Notes: generated by a model not told the origin, from the letters alone. Counted from the first letter of the stretch, positions 10,262-23,604 are shown. The stretch: DNA of 50,861 nucleotides from Endozoicomonas sp. (ex Botrylloides leachii) (GCA_028728195.1 JAQYUY010000060.1:1-50861); one strand, 5' to 3'. Numbers and translations: made by a program.

Positions 10262-10483
10262 ATGCCAAAAGCTATCTTTTCTGTGAGTCTTAGTTCTGAG
10301 CAAGTCTTAGAATTTTATAAGGGGCTTAAAAATCGCGTGCAAGTCAGCACCACGGATGGTCAAACAATGAGCCTGCCCTATGATATATTGCTTCAGCATA
10401 TGACTCGGGAAGGGATACATGGAACATTTGAAATAACCTACGCTAGTGATGGAACATTGGGCGCGTTGCATAGGGTGAGTTAG
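10262..10483 (+). CDS. DUF2835 family protein
   Basis: Short protein with YKGLKNRVQVSTTDGQTMSLPYDILLQHMTREGIHGTFEITYASDG pattern; SD aaggag upstream; exact start among the first residues uncertain. Confidence 0.75.
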   Translation: MPKAIFSVSLSSEQVLEFYKGLKNRVQVSTTDGQTMSLPYDILLQHMTREGIHGTFEITYASDGTLGALHRVS

Positions 10484-10587
10484 CAGATGCTTTATAGTGT
10501 ATGGAAGCCCAATCGATATAATTGCTGTTAATAGTTACCGATGCCAGATTGACGTAAAGCAGCGTTATAATAAATAACGATAATTAC

Positions 10588-10956
10588 TTATGGCCCTAGC
10601 TTCCAAGCCGTAACAGGTAACTTATAGTAATGAATTACCTGATGTAGTCGGTGCCAATAAACATCATCTGATTGTTTTTGTAGTATCAGCACAATGCCCG
10701 CTTTTCGCTTAGTTAGCATACTGTAATCAAGAGACTGGCCAATCGCTTCAGACCACTTTCTTGCGAATTCAACTTCAATGGCATGCTTAGGAGTAAGACA
10801 GTCAACGCGACGACCATCGTTTAGTTTGTATTCAACCTTTCCGCCCATGCCTTTGCACCAGACGTCTTGATACCACGCTTCCTTCTGCTGTGTATAGGCA
10901 TTCATTGGTAAAGAAAATAAACAGAATAACGTAGTGAATATTTGACTTGTCTTCAT
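10588..10956 (-). CDS. Predicted secreted protein with PD-(D/E)XK nuclease-like motif
   Basis: N-terminal signal peptide; RRVDCLTPKHAIEVEFARKWSEAIGQSLDYS motif. Confidence 0.6.
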   Translation of the reverse strand: MKTSQIFTTLFCLFSLPMNAYTQQKEAWYQDVWCKGMGGKVEYKLNDGRRVDCLTPKHAIEVEFARKWSEAIGQSLDYSMLTKRKAGIVLILQKQSDDVYWHRLHQVIHYYKLPVTAWKLGP

Positions 10957-11061
10957 TTTTTTATACTGTGTTTTTATTATTTATGCTTGATTCAAGTAAT
11001 AAGTGCAATCAACATTTTAATATAGACATCAAGGTAATTTGTTCACTTGTCATTCCGATTT

Positions 11062-11110
11062 ATTCTGGGGTCTAGCTGCCCATATTCATTACGGTAGCTA
11101 GAAAACACTG
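11062..11110. repeat. Dispersed hairpin-forming intergenic repeat, copy A
   Basis: ttctggggtctagctgcccatattcattacggtagctagaaaacac; matches 34452-34498. Confidence 0.75.
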
Positions 11111-11335
11111 TTTGTATAACATGCTGCATTTTTTGGCAGAGTTTCCGCTATTTTTAAAAAGTTTGATGGCTTTTAGTGTCTTAGCATACCGTGATAATTA
11201 ATTTAAAAGGTAGGAAAATAATAATTCCTTCTGTGCTATTTTATTATTAGCTGAATCATAGCGCTGCTTTAAAAATAAAATAGCTGGCATATTTTCACTC
11301 GATTTTGCCGTCTGCAAATGTAGGTGAGCTGTTTC

Positions 11336-12346
11336 TTAAAAAATAATCTGCTTGATATCGTCATCCTTCTTATTTAAATAGTGACTGGACTGAATGCGAC
11401 GAATGGTACGAGATTTTCCGCGAATTACTAGAGTTTCAGTCTGCGCGATGTTATTGGTCTGACGTACACCGCTTAACAAATCACCTGAGGTAATACCGGT
11501 GGAAGCAAATACGATATTATCGGAGCTAACCATATCATTTAAAGTGAGTTTTTCATGTGGTTGAACACCCATTTCTTTACATCGTTGAGCTTCCTGATCC
11601 CCCAGTTGACGATTAGCCGGTGTATCTCCTTTCACCTTATGACGTAGCAACAGTTTACCCTGCATATCACCGCCTAGAGCTCGAATAGCAGCAGCTGAAA
11701 TAACTCCCTCTGGAGCACCGCCAATGCAATACATAAGGTCTACTTCGCTATTTGGCATGCAGGTTAGAATAGCAGCAGCTACATCTCCATCAGGGATGGC
11801 GAATACGCGTGCGCCCATGCTGTGTATATTGGTAATAACCTTATCGTGACGCGGTTTGGCAAGTGTAATAATAGTTAAGTCTTTTATTGATTTATTAAGT
11901 GCACAGGCAGCGTTTTTTAGATTTTTTTCTATACTCAAGTTGAGATCAATAGCGCCCTTGGCGTCAGGACCGCAGACCCACTTTTCCATGTACATATCTG
12001 GTGCTTTTAGAAAAGCATTTCTTTCACCTGCGGCCAAAACAGCAAGAGCATTATTCTGTCCCATGGCCGTCATGCGTGTTCCTTCAATGGGGTCTACTGC
12101 TATATCAACAGCATCGCCAGTGCCGGCACCTACCTGTTCACCAATATGAAGCATAGGGGCTTCATCAATTTCTCCTTCACCAATAACGATTTCACCTTGA
12201 ATATCGATTCTATTTAACATATACCGCATCGCTGCTACAGCAGCGTCATCAGCGGCATCTTTATTGCCCCGACCAAGCCATTTATATCCTGCCAATGCAG
12301 CGGCTTCGGTAACGCGTGAAAATTCAATTGCAAGCTCACGTTTCAT
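11336..12346 (-). CDS. glpX: Fructose-1,6-bisphosphatase class II
   Basis: IGEGEIDEAPML, AVDPIEGT, GGAPEGVISAAA motifs. Confidence 0.95.
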   Translation of the reverse strand: MKRELAIEFSRVTEAAALAGYKWLGRGNKDAADDAAVAAMRYMLNRIDIQGEIVIGEGEIDEAPMLHIGEQVGAGTGDAVDIAVDPIEGTRMTAMGQNNALAVLAAGERNAFLKAPDMYMEKWVCGPDAKGAIDLNLSIEKNLKNAACALNKSIKDLTIITLAKPRHDKVITNIHSMGARVFAIPDGDVAAAILTCMPNSEVDLMYCIGGAPEGVISAAAIRALGGDMQGKLLLRHKVKGDTPANRQLGDQEAQRCKEMGVQPHEKLTLNDMVSSDNIVFASTGITSGDLLSGVRQTNNIAQTETLVIRGKSRTIRRIQSSHYLNKKDDDIKQIIF

Positions 12347-12754
12347 GATGTGTATTTTGATATCAATGGGTTTAGAAAAGATTAGGACTTTGGCATTGGC
12401 GGCAAAAACGTATCATATATCAACCAAAAATCGTCAAATCAAGGCTATTAATTGGCATATAAATGTGCACGTTTTATTCTTTATTCCAATTTTTATGCTT
12501 TCAAATGACAGTTACTCTTTTTGCGCAGTATGGCTAGAAATATCGATATAATTGGTTTTAAGGGCATGTTTTATGTATCAATGCATAAGTCCTAAAGACG
12601 TACTCTAGCATATCATAACTTGTTGGCTTTAACCTTTAGTCTAAGTAATAGCAATCACCTTTTCTAACTACGCTACTGCACTGATTATCTAAATGTCAGT
12701 ACTGTGCTGGAACTCCTCGCAATTGCCCTACTATTACTTGCCACCGAGCCTTGC

Positions 12755-12795
12755 TCTCGAGTGCGGATACCTATGCTAATTACAGTGTTAGAAGT
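12755..12795. repeat. Possible degenerate third copy of the same repeat
   Basis: ctcgagtgcggatacctatgctaattacagtgttagaag aligns to copy B. Confidence 0.4.
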
Positions 12796-12895
12796 CATTT
12801 GGTATAACCATTTTTGCAAATCTTCTGTAATGGGACTCGACAGAAATAGTAAAAAAGTGCAGTGTGTCATCACAGTGTGATTCTGGTGAGGAAAG

Positions 12896-13474
12896 ATGAT
12901 GCTAGCTTTTCGCCTGATTCAAAAGGCTGCGATTATATTGCTTGTATTGGCGCTTACAGGGTGCGCTACTCAAAATGTAAATTGGGATTACAACCCAGAT
13001 AAAACGTTAGCCAATTTTAAAACCTATGCTTGGCTTGAGCCTAGTGAAGCAGAACAGAGTACTGGCTATAAGACCGATGCATTAATCGATCAGAGAATTC
13101 ACAATGCGGTGAACCGAGTACTTCAACAGCGGGGTTATCGACAGCTTGTGCCACCAAATAATGCGCAGGCTGACTTTCTTGTGAGCTACTTTACCAGCGT
13201 GAAAACTCGTTATGAAGAGCATCAAGTCACTACCAGTTTGGGTTATGGTTATGGCTATTGGGGTATGGGGGGTACGACTGACCTTCAAGTTCAGGACTAT
13301 GAAGAAGCTACATTGGTTATTAATGTGGTAGACCCAAAAAGTAAAAAAGTGCTCTGGAGCGGTAGCTATAAGGCACGGTTACAAGATAATTTATCTCCTC
13401 AAGAACGAATTAAAAGGATCGATGAACAGGTTGCGGCAATTTTAACCGGCTTCCCTCGACCACCTGAAAAATAA
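12896..13474 (+). CDS. DUF4136 lipoprotein
   Basis: Lipobox LTGC; NVNWDYNPDKTLANFKTYAWLEP and C-terminal VNVVDPKSKKVLWSGSY. Confidence 0.8.
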   Translation: MMLAFRLIQKAAIILLVLALTGCATQNVNWDYNPDKTLANFKTYAWLEPSEAEQSTGYKTDALIDQRIHNAVNRVLQQRGYRQLVPPNNAQADFLVSYFTSVKTRYEEHQVTTSLGYGYGYWGMGGTTDLQVQDYEEATLVINVVDPKSKKVLWSGSYKARLQDNLSPQERIKRIDEQVAAILTGFPRPPEK

Positions 13475-13584
13475 TCGCGGAGCAAACCACTAACTATTTA
13501 TGTCTAGTTAGCGTAGTTCATATCAATAGCGGTGGCTGAATGCTTGGTGAGTAAAGGGAAACAAAGCAGTACCTTATAGGCAGT

Positions 13585-14322
13585 TCAATTGCCCCGCTGC
13601 CTGACAGCCTCAAAAAGACACACCCCAGCTGCAACTGATACATTCAGGCTGCTTATAGCCCCAGCCATTGGAATATAAACTAGGCTATCGCACTGCTCAC
13701 GGGTTAACCGTCGCATGCCTTTTCCTTCAGCTCCCATCACCAGAGCAAGTGCACCGGTTAAGTCAGCTTGATAAATACGCTTGGAGCTTTCTCCAGCTGT
13801 GCCAATTAACCAGATGCCCCTTGCTTTAAGCCAAGATAATGTGCGCGCAAGGTTTGTCACTTGAATTAACGGCACTGTTTCTGCCGCACCACAAGCTACT
13901 TTATTGGCTGTTGCATTTAACACGGCAGATTTATCTTTTGGTATAATAATAGCATGAACACCTGCGGCATCTGCGGTTCGCAAACAGGCTCCTAGGTTAT
14001 GTGGGTCGGTTACTCCATCAAGTACCAATAGAAAAGGAGGGGTATCCAGATGCTCTAACAAATCGTCTAGGTCACCTTCTCTAAGAACGGTAGCAGCAGC
14101 AACTTTTGCTACTATGCCTTGATGCACTCCTCCAGTCTTGGCATCTAATAGACTTTTTTCAATAAAGCGAACAGCTGCTCCGTAGCTGCGAGCGGTATCG
14201 ACCAGCCTACTAATCCGTTTATCTGTTCGACCTTTTTGAACCCAAAGCTCAAGCACTCTTTCAGGCTTTGTGTCAAAAAGACTTTGTACAGCGTGCAGAC
14301 CAAAAATAAAATCGTTATTCAT
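13585..14322 (-). CDS. rlmB: 23S rRNA (guanosine2251-2'-O)-methyltransferase
   Basis: SpoU motifs [46 protein letters not shown]. Confidence 0.95.
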   Translation of the reverse strand: MNNDFIFGLHAVQSLFDTKPERVLELWVQKGRTDKRISRLVDTARSYGAAVRFIEKSLLDAKTGGVHQGIVAKVAAATVLREGDLDDLLEHLDTPPFLLVLDGVTDPHNLGACLRTADAAGVHAIIIPKDKSAVLNATANKVACGAAETVPLIQVTNLARTLSWLKARGIWLIGTAGESSKRIYQADLTGALALVMGAEGKGMRRLTREQCDSLVYIPMAGAISSLNVSVAAGVCLFEAVRQRGN

Positions 14323-14391
14323 CGTACATCGGTATGTGAGTTAATAGTTTTTTCTGCCAAGCAGATGATCAGGCTTTTAGCAAATGAGTGG

Positions 14392-15186
14392 TTAGATTGA
14401 ACTGTCTTTTTTAGCCCATAAAAAAAATTCACGATTCCCATTGCTGCCCTTAATTGGGCTATTAAACCAGTCTTGTACCGTCAGACCGATGCAGTGACAT
14501 TGTGAGATAATATTTTCTTTAACTTTAGGATATAGTGTTTCATCTTTTACAATCCCACCTTTTCCTAACCCTGCGGGTCCAACTTCAAACTGAGGCTTTA
14601 CGAGACTTATTAGGTCACCTCCTTTTGTTAGTAAAGCATAAAGCGAAGGCAGTATTTTTGTTTGAGAAATAAATGAGACATCCATAACTATCAAATCAAA
14701 ACCATTACCATTTGTGTAGGTTTTTAGTTGATCATAAGGCATATTTCTGGCGTTCATATCTTCGAAGCATACAACCCGCTTATCTTTTTGTAGCAGCGGG
14801 GCTAATTGACTATGGCCTACTTCAATGCCTATTACCTTTACTGCGCCTGCCTGCAATAAGCAGTCGGTAAATCCGCCCGTTGACTGGCCAATATCAAGCA
14901 CAGTGTGGCCATTAACATTGATCTCTGTATGAAACAAAGCACTCTCAAGCTTTATTCCTCCTCGGGATACAAAGCGGTCAGTATCATCCTGTTCAATTTG
15001 TATATCAACAGTATGGGGATATTGCTGGCTCGCTTTTTTGGGAGTCGTCCACTGATCACCCATTTTAATGCTAACCCGACCTGCTGCAATTAACTGCTGA
15101 GCTCGGTTCCTTGAACTAATATATTTTTTATCAACAAGAAGACGATCAATTCTCACCATGTTTTTTTCCGCAATATCATATTCCAA
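14392..15186 (-). CDS. tlyA: TlyA-family rRNA 2'-O-methyltransferase
   Basis: S4-like N-terminus (RIDRLLVDKKYISSRNRAQQLIAAGRV) plus FtsJ-like domain VLDIGQSTGGFTDCLLQ. Confidence 0.9.
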   Translation of the reverse strand: MEYDIAEKNMVRIDRLLVDKKYISSRNRAQQLIAAGRVSIKMGDQWTTPKKASQQYPHTVDIQIEQDDTDRFVSRGGIKLESALFHTEINVNGHTVLDIGQSTGGFTDCLLQAGAVKVIGIEVGHSQLAPLLQKDKRVVCFEDMNARNMPYDQLKTYTNGNGFDLIVMDVSFISQTKILPSLYALLTKGGDLISLVKPQFEVGPAGLGKGGIVKDETLYPKVKENIISQCHCIGLTVQDWFNSPIKGSNGNREFFLWAKKDSSI

Positions 15187-15193
15187 TACATAT

Positions 15194-15216
15194 AAAAAAG
15201 GCTGCCAAAGGCAGCC
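15194..15216 (-). terminator. Rho-independent terminator after rpoC
   Basis: ggctgcc-aaa-ggcagcc stem; minus-strand T6 follows. Confidence 0.8.
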
Positions 15217-15247
15217 TTTAAATGTTAATTAAATCATAATGACATCG

Positions 15248-18200
15248 TCATACTTCACCAAAATTAAGCGCCTCAGATAACGCCTGTTCTACTTCAGAAG
15301 CAGACACTTTGGCTGGCGTATCTATTTCAACTTCTTCACGATTCTTACGACGCTCACTGTGATAAGTCAGCCCAGTACCCGCTGGTATCAGACGACCTAC
15401 TACAACGTTTTCTTTTAAACCATGCAGATAGTCACGTTTGCCTGTTACTGCTGCCTCGGTCAGAACACGAGTTGTTTCTTGGAAGGATGCAGCAGAGATG
15501 AAAGACTCAGTTGCCAGAGATGCCTTTGTGATACCTAGCAGTACGCGTTCATACTTGGCCGGAATGCGCTCTTCCATAAGCAAGCGGTCATTCTCTTCTT
15601 GAACACGAGTCAGCTCAGTCTGCTCACCTTTTATAAAGGAAGAGTCGCCAGTATCACCCAGCTCAACTTTGCGCAACATTTGACGCAAGATAGTTTCTAT
15701 ATGCTTATCATTTATCTTTACACCCTGAAGGCGGTAAACATCTTGGATTTCGTTCACAACGTAACGAGCGAGCTCACCAACACCTAACAACCGAAGAATA
15801 TCATGGGGGTTAGTTGGGCCATCGGAGATAACTTCACCGCGCTCAACCTGCTCACCTTCAAAGACGTTTAGGTGCCGCCACTTAGGGATCAGTTCTTCGT
15901 GTGGGTCGCTCCCATCTTGGGGCGTAATAACTAAACGCTTCTTACCCTTAGTCTCTTTACCAAAGCCGATAGTTCCAGTAATTTCAGCCAGAATCGAGTG
16001 CTCTTTTGGTTTACGCGCTTCAAATAGGTCGGCAACCCGTGGAAGACCACCCGTAATATCTCGGTTACCACCAGATTGTTGAGGGATACGAGCGATAATA
16101 TCACCCACCTCAAGGTTTTTGCCATCAGTCAAGGTAACGATAGCATTAGCTGGCAAGAAGTACTGTGCAGATACATCGGTATTTGGTAGCTTAAGTTCTT
16201 TACCATCAGTATCGAACAGTTGGATTGTTGGGCGCACATCTTTGCCTGATGCAGGGCGATCCTTTGGATCCATCACTTCGATATTTGACAGACCAGTCAA
16301 TTCGTCGGTCTGGGTCTTAACAGTGATGCCTTCTTCCATACCGATGAACTTAGCAGTACCTGCCACTTCAGTAACGATAGGGTGAGTGTGAGGATCCCAT
16401 TTGGCAACAATATCACCGCCTTTTACTTCATCACCGTCTTTTACAGATAGTACCGCACCGTAAGGCAGCTTGTAACGTTCACGCTCACGGCCAAACTCAT
16501 CAACCAGCGCTAACTGACCCGAACGGCTGACAGCAACTAGGTGGCCATCTTTACGTTCAACAAACTTTAAGTTTTGAACCTTTATAATACCGCTGTTTTT
16601 AACAAAAACGCTGTCTTGTGCAGAGGTTCTGGATGCTGCGCCGCCAATGTGGAAGGTTCTCATGGTTAGCTGTGTGCCAGGCTCGCCAATGGACTGTGCG
16701 GCAATAACACCTACGGCTTCACCTTGGTTAACCAGATGACCACGACCTAGGTCGCGACCATAACATTTACTACAAATACCATGACGTACTTCACAACTGA
16801 TGGGTGAGCGTACCTTCACTTCATCAACATTCATGACTTCGAGGCGTTGAACCCATGATTCATCAATCAAAGTACCAGCGGGCACCGCTATCTGATCAGG
16901 TGTTCCTGGTTTAATAACATTTTCTGCAACCACACGTCCCAAAATACGTTCGCCTAACGGTTCAACAACGTCACCACCTTCAATATGGGGTGTCATTAGC
17001 AAGCCGGCTGTTGTGCCACAGTCTTCTTCTGTTACAACGAGATCCTGAGCAACATCGACCAAGCGGCGTGTCAAGTAACCGGAGTTTGCTGTTTTTAGTG
17101 CTGTATCCGCTAGACCTTTCCGTGCGCCATGAGTAGATATAAAGTATTCCAGTACACTCAAGCCTTCACGGAAGTTTGCAATAATAGGCGTTTCCATAAT
17201 TGAGCCATCGGGTTTGGCCATTAAACCACGCATACCAGCTAACTGACGAATCTGGGCTGCACTACCTCGAGCACCTGAGTCGGCCATGATGTAGACACTG
17301 TTGAAGGACTCTTGCTCTTCCTTCTGACCTTTGCGGTTAATAATAGTGTCGCTTTTAAGATTTTCCATCATCCTTTTGGCAAGAATTTCATTAGCTCGAG
17401 ACCAGATATCAACAACCTTATTATACTTTTCGCCTTGAGTTACCAGACCAGAAGCATACTGGCGTTCAATTTCACGCACTTCAGCGTTGGCATCATCAAC
17501 AATATGGGTCTTGTCATCTGGGATAACAAAATCATTAACACCAATAGATGCACCCGAAAGCGTTGCATACTGAAAACCAAGATACATCATTTGGTCAGCG
17601 AAGATAACAGTTTCTTTCAGGCCAACATTACGGTAGCAGATGTTAAGCAATCTGGAGATAGCTTTCTTCTTCATTGCTTGGTTAACAAGATCAAAGGATA
17701 AGCCTTCCGGTACGATATCCCACAAAATAACACGGCCAACGGTGGTTTCCGCAAGAAGGATTTGCTTTTTGAGCTCGCCGTCTTCATTTTTTAGCGTTTC
17801 AGAAATACGTACTTTAACACGGGCATGCAAGTCAACAGCCCCTGTTCGATAGGCTCGCAGTGCTTCTTGAATATCAGCAAACACCATACCCTCACCCTTT
17901 GCATTAATGCGGTCTCGGGTGATGTAATAAAGACCTAAAACCACATCTTGAGAGGGAACAATGATAGGCTCCCCGTTAGCGGGTGCAAGAATGTTATTAG
18001 TCGACATCATTAATGCGCGGGCTTCTAACTGAGCTTCAAGGGTCAGTGGTACGTGAACCGCCATCTGGTCGCCATCAAAGTCAGCGTTATAGGCAGCGCA
18101 AACCAGTGGGTGTAACTGGATGGCTTTACCTTCAATCAGAACAGGTTCAAATGCCTGAATACCTAGGCGATGCAAGGTAGGCGCACGGTTTAGCATTACT

Positions 18201-19459
18201 GGATGCTCGCGAATAACATCTGCCAGTACGTCCCAAACCTCTGGCGTTTCACGTTCAACCATTTTTTTAGCGGCTTTAATTGTGGTTGCTAGACCTTTAG
18301 CTTCCAACTTACCGAAAATGAAGGGTTTGAACAGCTCCAATGCCATTTTTTTAGGGAGGCCACATTGATGCAGTCGCAGTGTGGGCCCTACAGTAATAAC
18401 AGAGCGGCCTGAGTAGTCAACACGTTTGCCAAGCAAGTTTTGACGGAAACGCCCCTGCTTGCCTTTGATCATGTCCGCTAAAGACTTCAGAGGACGCTTA
18501 TTAGAACCAGTGATTGCGCGACCACGTCGACCATTATCTAACAACGCATCAACAGACTCTTGAAGCATACGTTTTTCATTACGCACAATGATATCAGGCG
18601 CATTTAGATCAAGTAGGCGCTTTAGTCGATTGTTACGGTTAATTACCCGACGATAGAGATCGTTTAGATCCGATGTTGCGAAACGGCCGCCATCCAACGG
18701 CACGAGAGGTCGTAGATCAGGCGGCAGTACGGGCAATACAGTCATGACCATCCATTCTGGATTATTGCCTGATTTATAGAAAGCCTCGACCAGCTTAAGG
18801 CGTTTGGTCAATTTTTTCAGTTTGGTTTCAGAATTTGTCTGTGGAATCTCTTCCCGCAGCATATTGACCTCTTCTTCAAGATCAACATCAGCCAACAAGG
18901 CTTTAACTGCCTCAGCGCCCATGCGGGCGTCAAAGTCATCACCAAATTCCTCAAGAGCTTCATAGTATTGTTCGTCAGATAACAACTGCCCTTTATCCAA
19001 AGTTGTCATGCCTGGATCAATGACAACGTATGACTCAAAATAAAGTACACGCTCAATGTCGCGCAATGTCATATCAAGCAGCAAACCAATACGGCTTGGC
19101 AAGGATTTTAAAAACCAAATATGGGCAACAGGGCTCGCCAGCTCAATGTGACCCATACGGTCACGACGAACCTTTGCTAGCGCTACTTCAACGCCACACT
19201 TTTCACAAATAACACCGCGATGTTTTAGACGCTTATATTTTCCGCATAGGCATTCATAGTCTTTCACCGGCCCAAAAATTTTGGCGCAAAACAAACCTTC
19301 ACGCTCAGGCTTGAAGGTGCGATAGTTAATAGTCTCTGGCTTCTTTACTTCACCAAAGGACCAAGAACGCACCATCTCAGGTGACGCTAAGGCTATCCGA
19401 ATAGCATCGAAATCGTCTGTCTGCCCCTGTGTTTTGAGCAGATTCAACAAGTCTTTCAA
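15248..19459 (-). CDS. rpoC: RNA polymerase beta' subunit
   Basis: [15 protein letters not shown] and full-length collinearity. Confidence 0.99.
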   Translation of the reverse strand: MKDLLNLLKTQGQTDDFDAIRIALASPEMVRSWSFGEVKKPETINYRTFKPEREGLFCAKIFGPVKDYECLCGKYKRLKHRGVICEKCGVEVALAKVRRDRMGHIELASPVAHIWFLKSLPSRIGLLLDMTLRDIERVLYFESYVVIDPGMTTLDKGQLLSDEQYYEALEEFGDDFDARMGAEAVKALLADVDLEEEVNMLREEIPQTNSETKLKKLTKRLKLVEAFYKSGNNPEWMVMTVLPVLPPDLRPLVPLDGGRFATSDLNDLYRRVINRNNRLKRLLDLNAPDIIVRNEKRMLQESVDALLDNGRRGRAITGSNKRPLKSLADMIKGKQGRFRQNLLGKRVDYSGRSVITVGPTLRLHQCGLPKKMALELFKPFIFGKLEAKGLATTIKAAKKMVERETPEVWDVLADVIREHPVMLNRAPTLHRLGIQAFEPVLIEGKAIQLHPLVCAAYNADFDGDQMAVHVPLTLEAQLEARALMMSTNNILAPANGEPIIVPSQDVVLGLYYITRDRINAKGEGMVFADIQEALRAYRTGAVDLHARVKVRISETLKNEDGELKKQILLAETTVGRVILWDIVPEGLSFDLVNQAMKKKAISRLLNICYRNVGLKETVIFADQMMYLGFQYATLSGASIGVNDFVIPDDKTHIVDDANAEVREIERQYASGLVTQGEKYNKVVDIWSRANEILAKRMMENLKSDTIINRKGQKEEQESFNSVYIMADSGARGSAAQIRQLAGMRGLMAKPDGSIMETPIIANFREGLSVLEYFISTHGARKGLADTALKTANSGYLTRRLVDVAQDLVVTEEDCGTTAGLLMTPHIEGGDVVEPLGERILGRVVAENVIKPGTPDQIAVPAGTLIDESWVQRLEVMNVDEVKVRSPISCEVRHGICSKCYGRDLGRGHLVNQGEAVGVIAAQSIGEPGTQLTMRTFHIGGAASRTSAQDSVFVKNSGIIKVQNLKFVERKDGHLVAVSRSGQLALVDEFGRERERYKLPYGAVLSVKDGDEVKGGDIVAKWDPHTHPIVTEVAGTAKFIGMEEGITVKTQTDELTGLSNIEVMDPKDRPASGKDVRPTIQLFDTDGKELKLPNTDVSAQYFLPANAIVTLTDGKNLEVGDIIARIPQQSGGNRDITGGLPRVADLFEARKPKEHSILAEITGTIGFGKETKGKKRLVITPQDGSDPHEELIPKWRHLNVFEGEQVERGEVISDGPTNPHDILRLLGVGELARYVVNEIQDVYRLQGVKINDKHIETILRQMLRKVELGDTGDSSFIKGEQTELTRVQEENDRLLMEERIPAKYERVLLGITKASLATESFISAASFQETTRVLTEAAVTGKRDYLHGLKENVVVGRLIPAGTGLTYHSERRKNREEVEIDTPAKVSASEVEQALSEALNFGEV

Positions 19460-19527
19460 GATCGTATCTCCTCACGGTGCAAGATGGTTCTCACAGATTT
19501 GTGAGAGCCACCTAAGCCACGCTTTCG

Positions 19528-22500
19528 TTATTCGGTATCCAATTCGATATCAATGCCAAGGGAACGGATTTCTTTTAACAATACGTTAAAGGATTCCGGC
19601 ATCCCAGCTTCCATACGATGATCGCCATCCACTATGTTCTTATACATCTTGGTACGACCTGTTACGTCATCAGATTTTACAGTCAACATTTCTTGTAGAG
19701 TGTAAGCAGCACCATAAGCTTCCAGCGCCCATACCTCCATCTCACCGAAACGCTGCCCACCAAACTGAGCTTTACCTCCCAGAGGTTGCTGAGTTACCAA
19801 AGAGTAAGAACCTGTAGAGCGCGCATGCATCTTGTCATCAACCAAGTGATTAAGCTTTAACATATACATGTAGCCTACAGTCACTGGGCGATCGAATTTG
19901 TCACCTGTACGTCCATCAAACAGATCTACTTGGCCGGTGTCGCTAATATTTGCCAGTTTTAACAGATGTTTGATTTCAGCTTCTTTTGCACCATCAAATA
20001 CAGCCGTCGACATAGGCACACCTGCTTTCAGGTTTTGGGCCAGCGTCAGGACTTCTTCATCACTGAAACTATCAATGTCCACGTGACTGCGACCTTTAAC
20101 ACCATTGTAGATCTCATCAAGAAACTTCCGTATCTCCATCATGCTTTGCTGTGCTGCCAGCATTTCAGTGATTCTAACACCCAGAGCATGAGCCGCAGCA
20201 CCGAGGTGTGTTTCAAGAATTTGGCCAACATTCATTCGAGAGGGCACACCGAGCGGGTTTAGCACAATATCGACTGGGTTACCTTGCTCATCATGAGGCA
20301 TATCTTCAATTGGCATAATCCGGGAGATAACCCCTTTATTACCATGACGCCCTGCCATTTTGTCACCTGGCTGAATGCGACGTTTGATGGCTAGATATAC
20401 CTTTACGATTTTCAACACACCAGGAGCCATATCATCGCCGGTTTGAAGTTTCTTTTTCTTATCTTCGAAACGTTCATCGAGCTGTGCACGGCGTTCTTTT
20501 AGTTGTTCATAAGAGCGATCCAGCATTTCATTGAGTGATTCTTCAGTCATAGATAGTTTGAACCACTGCTCATGATCTAGGCCATCTAGGTATTCAGAAG
20601 AAATGACATCACGCTCTTTAAGGCCTGGCCCACGGTCAACAGACTGACCATTCAATGCATCGCGCAGACGATCAAATGTATCACCTTCAACGATGCGGAA
20701 TTCCTCGTTTAAGTCTTTGCGGTATTCATCAAGCTGTGCTTTCTCAATAGAAAGTGCGCGGCTATCTTTCTCAACACCATCACGCGTAAAGACCTGTACA
20801 TCAATAACGGTACCTTTTACACCGGTAGGTACGCGCAGAGAAGTATCTTTAACATCAGATGCCTTTTCGCCGAATATGGCCCTTAATAATTTCTCTTCTG
20901 GTGTTAATTGAGTCTCACCTTTAGGTGTTACCTTTCCTACCAGAATATCACCCGTATTGACTTCTGCTCCTACATAAACGATACCAGCACCGTCGAGCTT
21001 ATTGAGAGCGGATTCGCCAACATTTGGAATATCACCACTAATTTCTTCAGGCCCAAGCTTAGTATCGCGAGCAACACAGGTTAGCTCCTGAATATGGATA
21101 GAGGTGAAGCGATCCTCTTGAACAACACGCTCAGAAATGAGAATAGAGTCCTCAAAGTTGTAACCATTCCACGGCATGAACGCCACGCGCATATTTTGTC
21201 CTAGGGCTAGCTCACCCAAATCTACAGAAGGACCATCAGCCAGAATATCACCGCAGGCAATAACCTCGCCCTCTTTAACCAGTGAACGCTGGTTTATACA
21301 TGTGTTCTGGTTGGATCGGGTATATTTGGTGAGGTTGTAGATATCAACCCCTGCTTCACCCGCTTGAACTTCTGCATCATTGACACGGATAACAATACGA
21401 CCTGCATCAACGGTATCAACTAAGCCACCACGGCGAGCAACAACACAAACACCAGAGTCAGATGCAACATTGCGTTCCATTCCTGTGCCTACTAGAGGTT
21501 TGTCAGCACGCAAAGTAGGAACAGCTTGGCGTTGCATATTCGAGCCCATTAAAGCACGGTTGGCATCATCGTGTTCAAGGAAAGGAATCAAAGAAGCAGC
21601 CACTGAAACCATCTGTTTAGTGGAAACGTCCATGAATTGAACCTTATCTGGACTCATTAGTGTTGATTCGTTACGGTGGCGAACATTAACCAGCTCATCA
21701 ACTAGTTGCATATTTTCGTCAACGTTTGCAGAAGCTTGCGCGATGACATACTCACCTTCTTCGATAGCTGACAAGAAAGAAATTTCATCTGTTACCCTGC
21801 CCTCAACGACTTTACGGTAAGGGGACTCTAGAAAACCATAGTCGTTAGTACGAGCATAGGTTGCCAATGAGTTTATCAGACCGATATTTGGACCTTCGGG
21901 TGTTTCAATTGGGCAAACACGACCGTAGTGTGTGGTGTGCACGTCTCGAACTTCAAAACCAGCACGCTCACGAGTTAGTCCACCTGGCCCTAATGCCGAT
22001 ACGCGACGTTTATGCGTAATCTCTGATAGCGGGTTATTCTGATCCATGAACTGTGATAACTGGCTAGAACCGAAGAATTCTTTGATAGCAGCAGCAACAG
22101 GTTTGGCATTAATTAAATCTTGAGGCATATAGCCTTCAGATTCCGCTTGGCTTAAACGCTCTTTAACTGCACGTTCAACACGCACAAGCCCGACGCGGAA
22201 TTGGTTTTCAGCCATCTCGCCAACAGAACGTACACGACGATTACCAAGGTGGTCAATATCATCACATACGCCAAGACCGTTACGAATATTTACCAGCGTC
22301 TTTAATACAGCAACAATATCAGCATTATCCAGTACACCAGAGCCAATGTCTTCTTCGCGCCCTAGACGACGATTAAATTTCATTCGCCCGACAGCAGATA
22401 AGTCATAGCGCTCAGTGGAAAAAAATAAGTTCTGGAATAGCGTCTCAGCAGCTTCTTGTGTTGGGGGTTCGCCCGGACGCATCATGCGGTAGATTTCTAC

Positions 22501-23604
22501 TAGCGCATCAACACGGTTTGTTGTTGTGTCTGTACGCAGCGTATCAGAAATATAAGAACCGCAATCCAATTCGTTGATATACAGCGTTTCAATATTTTTT
22601 ATGTCTGCTGCCAGCAGTTTCGCGTAAATTTCTGGCGTAATCTCAGTATTGGACTCTGCGACAATTTCACCAGTGGTTTTATTGACAACAGTTTGTGCTA
22701 GTACTCGACCATAAATATATTCAACCGGTGCTTCAAGACGCTGAATTTTTGCTTTCTCTAGCTGGCGAATAGAGCGTGCAGTTACGCGGCGGCCCTGCTC
22801 GACTATTACGTTACCTTCATCATCTTTGATATCAAAATTGGCAGTTTCTCCGCGTAGGCGTTCCGCAATTAGATCAGTACTAACACTTTCTGCTGCTAGT
22901 TCAAAACCAATCGTATCAAAGAAGCTTTCTAGAATTTCTTCGTTGGACATGCCAATTGCACGCAACAGGATGGTTGCAGGCAGTTTGCGGCGACGGTCAA
23001 TACGAACATACAGCAGATCTTTTGGATCAAACTCAAAGTCTAACCATGAGCCACGATAAGGAATAACACGAGCAGAATATAACAGCTTACCAGAAGAGTG
23101 TGTTTTGCCTCTGTCATTATCAAAGAATACGCCAGGAGACCGGTGTAACTGAGAGACAATTACTCGTTCGGTACCATTTATTACAAAGGTACCATTTTCA
23201 GTCATAAGTGGGATTTCTCCCATGTAAACTTCTTGCTCTTTGATATCCTTGATTGCTTTGTTGGCAGAATCCTTATCGTAGATGATAAGGCGCACTTTAA
23301 CGCGCAGAGGCACAGCATATGTAACACCCCTAAGCTGACATTCTTTCACGTCAAATGCAGGTGTCCCTAGTCTATAGCTCACGTACTCCAAAGCGGCATT
23401 GCCAGAATAACTAACAATTGGAAAAACGGATTTAAAAGCAGCATGCAAGCCTATATCTTCGCGAGCAGCAGGCTCCTTGCTTGATTGCAATAACTTATGG
23501 TATGAATCAAGCTGAATCGCGAGAAGATACGGCACGTTCATGACATGCGGCAGCTTGCCGAAGTCCTTCCGGATTCGTTTTTTCTCTGTATACGAGTATG
23601 CCAT
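19528..23604 (-). CDS. rpoB: RNA polymerase beta subunit
   Basis: Full-length RpoB; RIF region [44 protein letters not shown]. Confidence 0.99.
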   Translation of the reverse strand: MAYSYTEKKRIRKDFGKLPHVMNVPYLLAIQLDSYHKLLQSSKEPAAREDIGLHAAFKSVFPIVSYSGNAALEYVSYRLGTPAFDVKECQLRGVTYAVPLRVKVRLIIYDKDSANKAIKDIKEQEVYMGEIPLMTENGTFVINGTERVIVSQLHRSPGVFFDNDRGKTHSSGKLLYSARVIPYRGSWLDFEFDPKDLLYVRIDRRRKLPATILLRAIGMSNEEILESFFDTIGFELAAESVSTDLIAERLRGETANFDIKDDEGNVIVEQGRRVTARSIRQLEKAKIQRLEAPVEYIYGRVLAQTVVNKTTGEIVAESNTEITPEIYAKLLAADIKNIETLYINELDCGSYISDTLRTDTTTNRVDALVEIYRMMRPGEPPTQEAAETLFQNLFFSTERYDLSAVGRMKFNRRLGREEDIGSGVLDNADIVAVLKTLVNIRNGLGVCDDIDHLGNRRVRSVGEMAENQFRVGLVRVERAVKERLSQAESEGYMPQDLINAKPVAAAIKEFFGSSQLSQFMDQNNPLSEITHKRRVSALGPGGLTRERAGFEVRDVHTTHYGRVCPIETPEGPNIGLINSLATYARTNDYGFLESPYRKVVEGRVTDEISFLSAIEEGEYVIAQASANVDENMQLVDELVNVRHRNESTLMSPDKVQFMDVSTKQMVSVAASLIPFLEHDDANRALMGSNMQRQAVPTLRADKPLVGTGMERNVASDSGVCVVARRGGLVDTVDAGRIVIRVNDAEVQAGEAGVDIYNLTKYTRSNQNTCINQRSLVKEGEVIACGDILADGPSVDLGELALGQNMRVAFMPWNGYNFEDSILISERVVQEDRFTSIHIQELTCVARDTKLGPEEISGDIPNVGESALNKLDGAGIVYVGAEVNTGDILVGKVTPKGETQLTPEEKLLRAIFGEKASDVKDTSLRVPTGVKGTVIDVQVFTRDGVEKDSRALSIEKAQLDEYRKDLNEEFRIVEGDTFDRLRDALNGQSVDRGPGLKERDVISSEYLDGLDHEQWFKLSMTEESLNEMLDRSYEQLKERRAQLDERFEDKKKKLQTGDDMAPGVLKIVKVYLAIKRRIQPGDKMAGRHGNKGVISRIMPIEDMPHDEQGNPVDIVLNPLGVPSRMNVGQILETHLGAAAHALGVRITEMLAAQQSMMEIRKFLDEIYNGVKGRSHVDIDSFSDEEVLTLAQNLKAGVPMSTAVFDGAKEAEIKHLLKLANISDTGQVDLFDGRTGDKFDRPVTVGYMYMLKLNHLVDDKMHARSTGSYSLVTQQPLGGKAQFGGQRFGEMEVWALEAYGAAYTLQEMLTVKSDDVTGRTKMYKNIVDGDHRMEAGMPESFNVLLKEIRSLGIDIELDTE

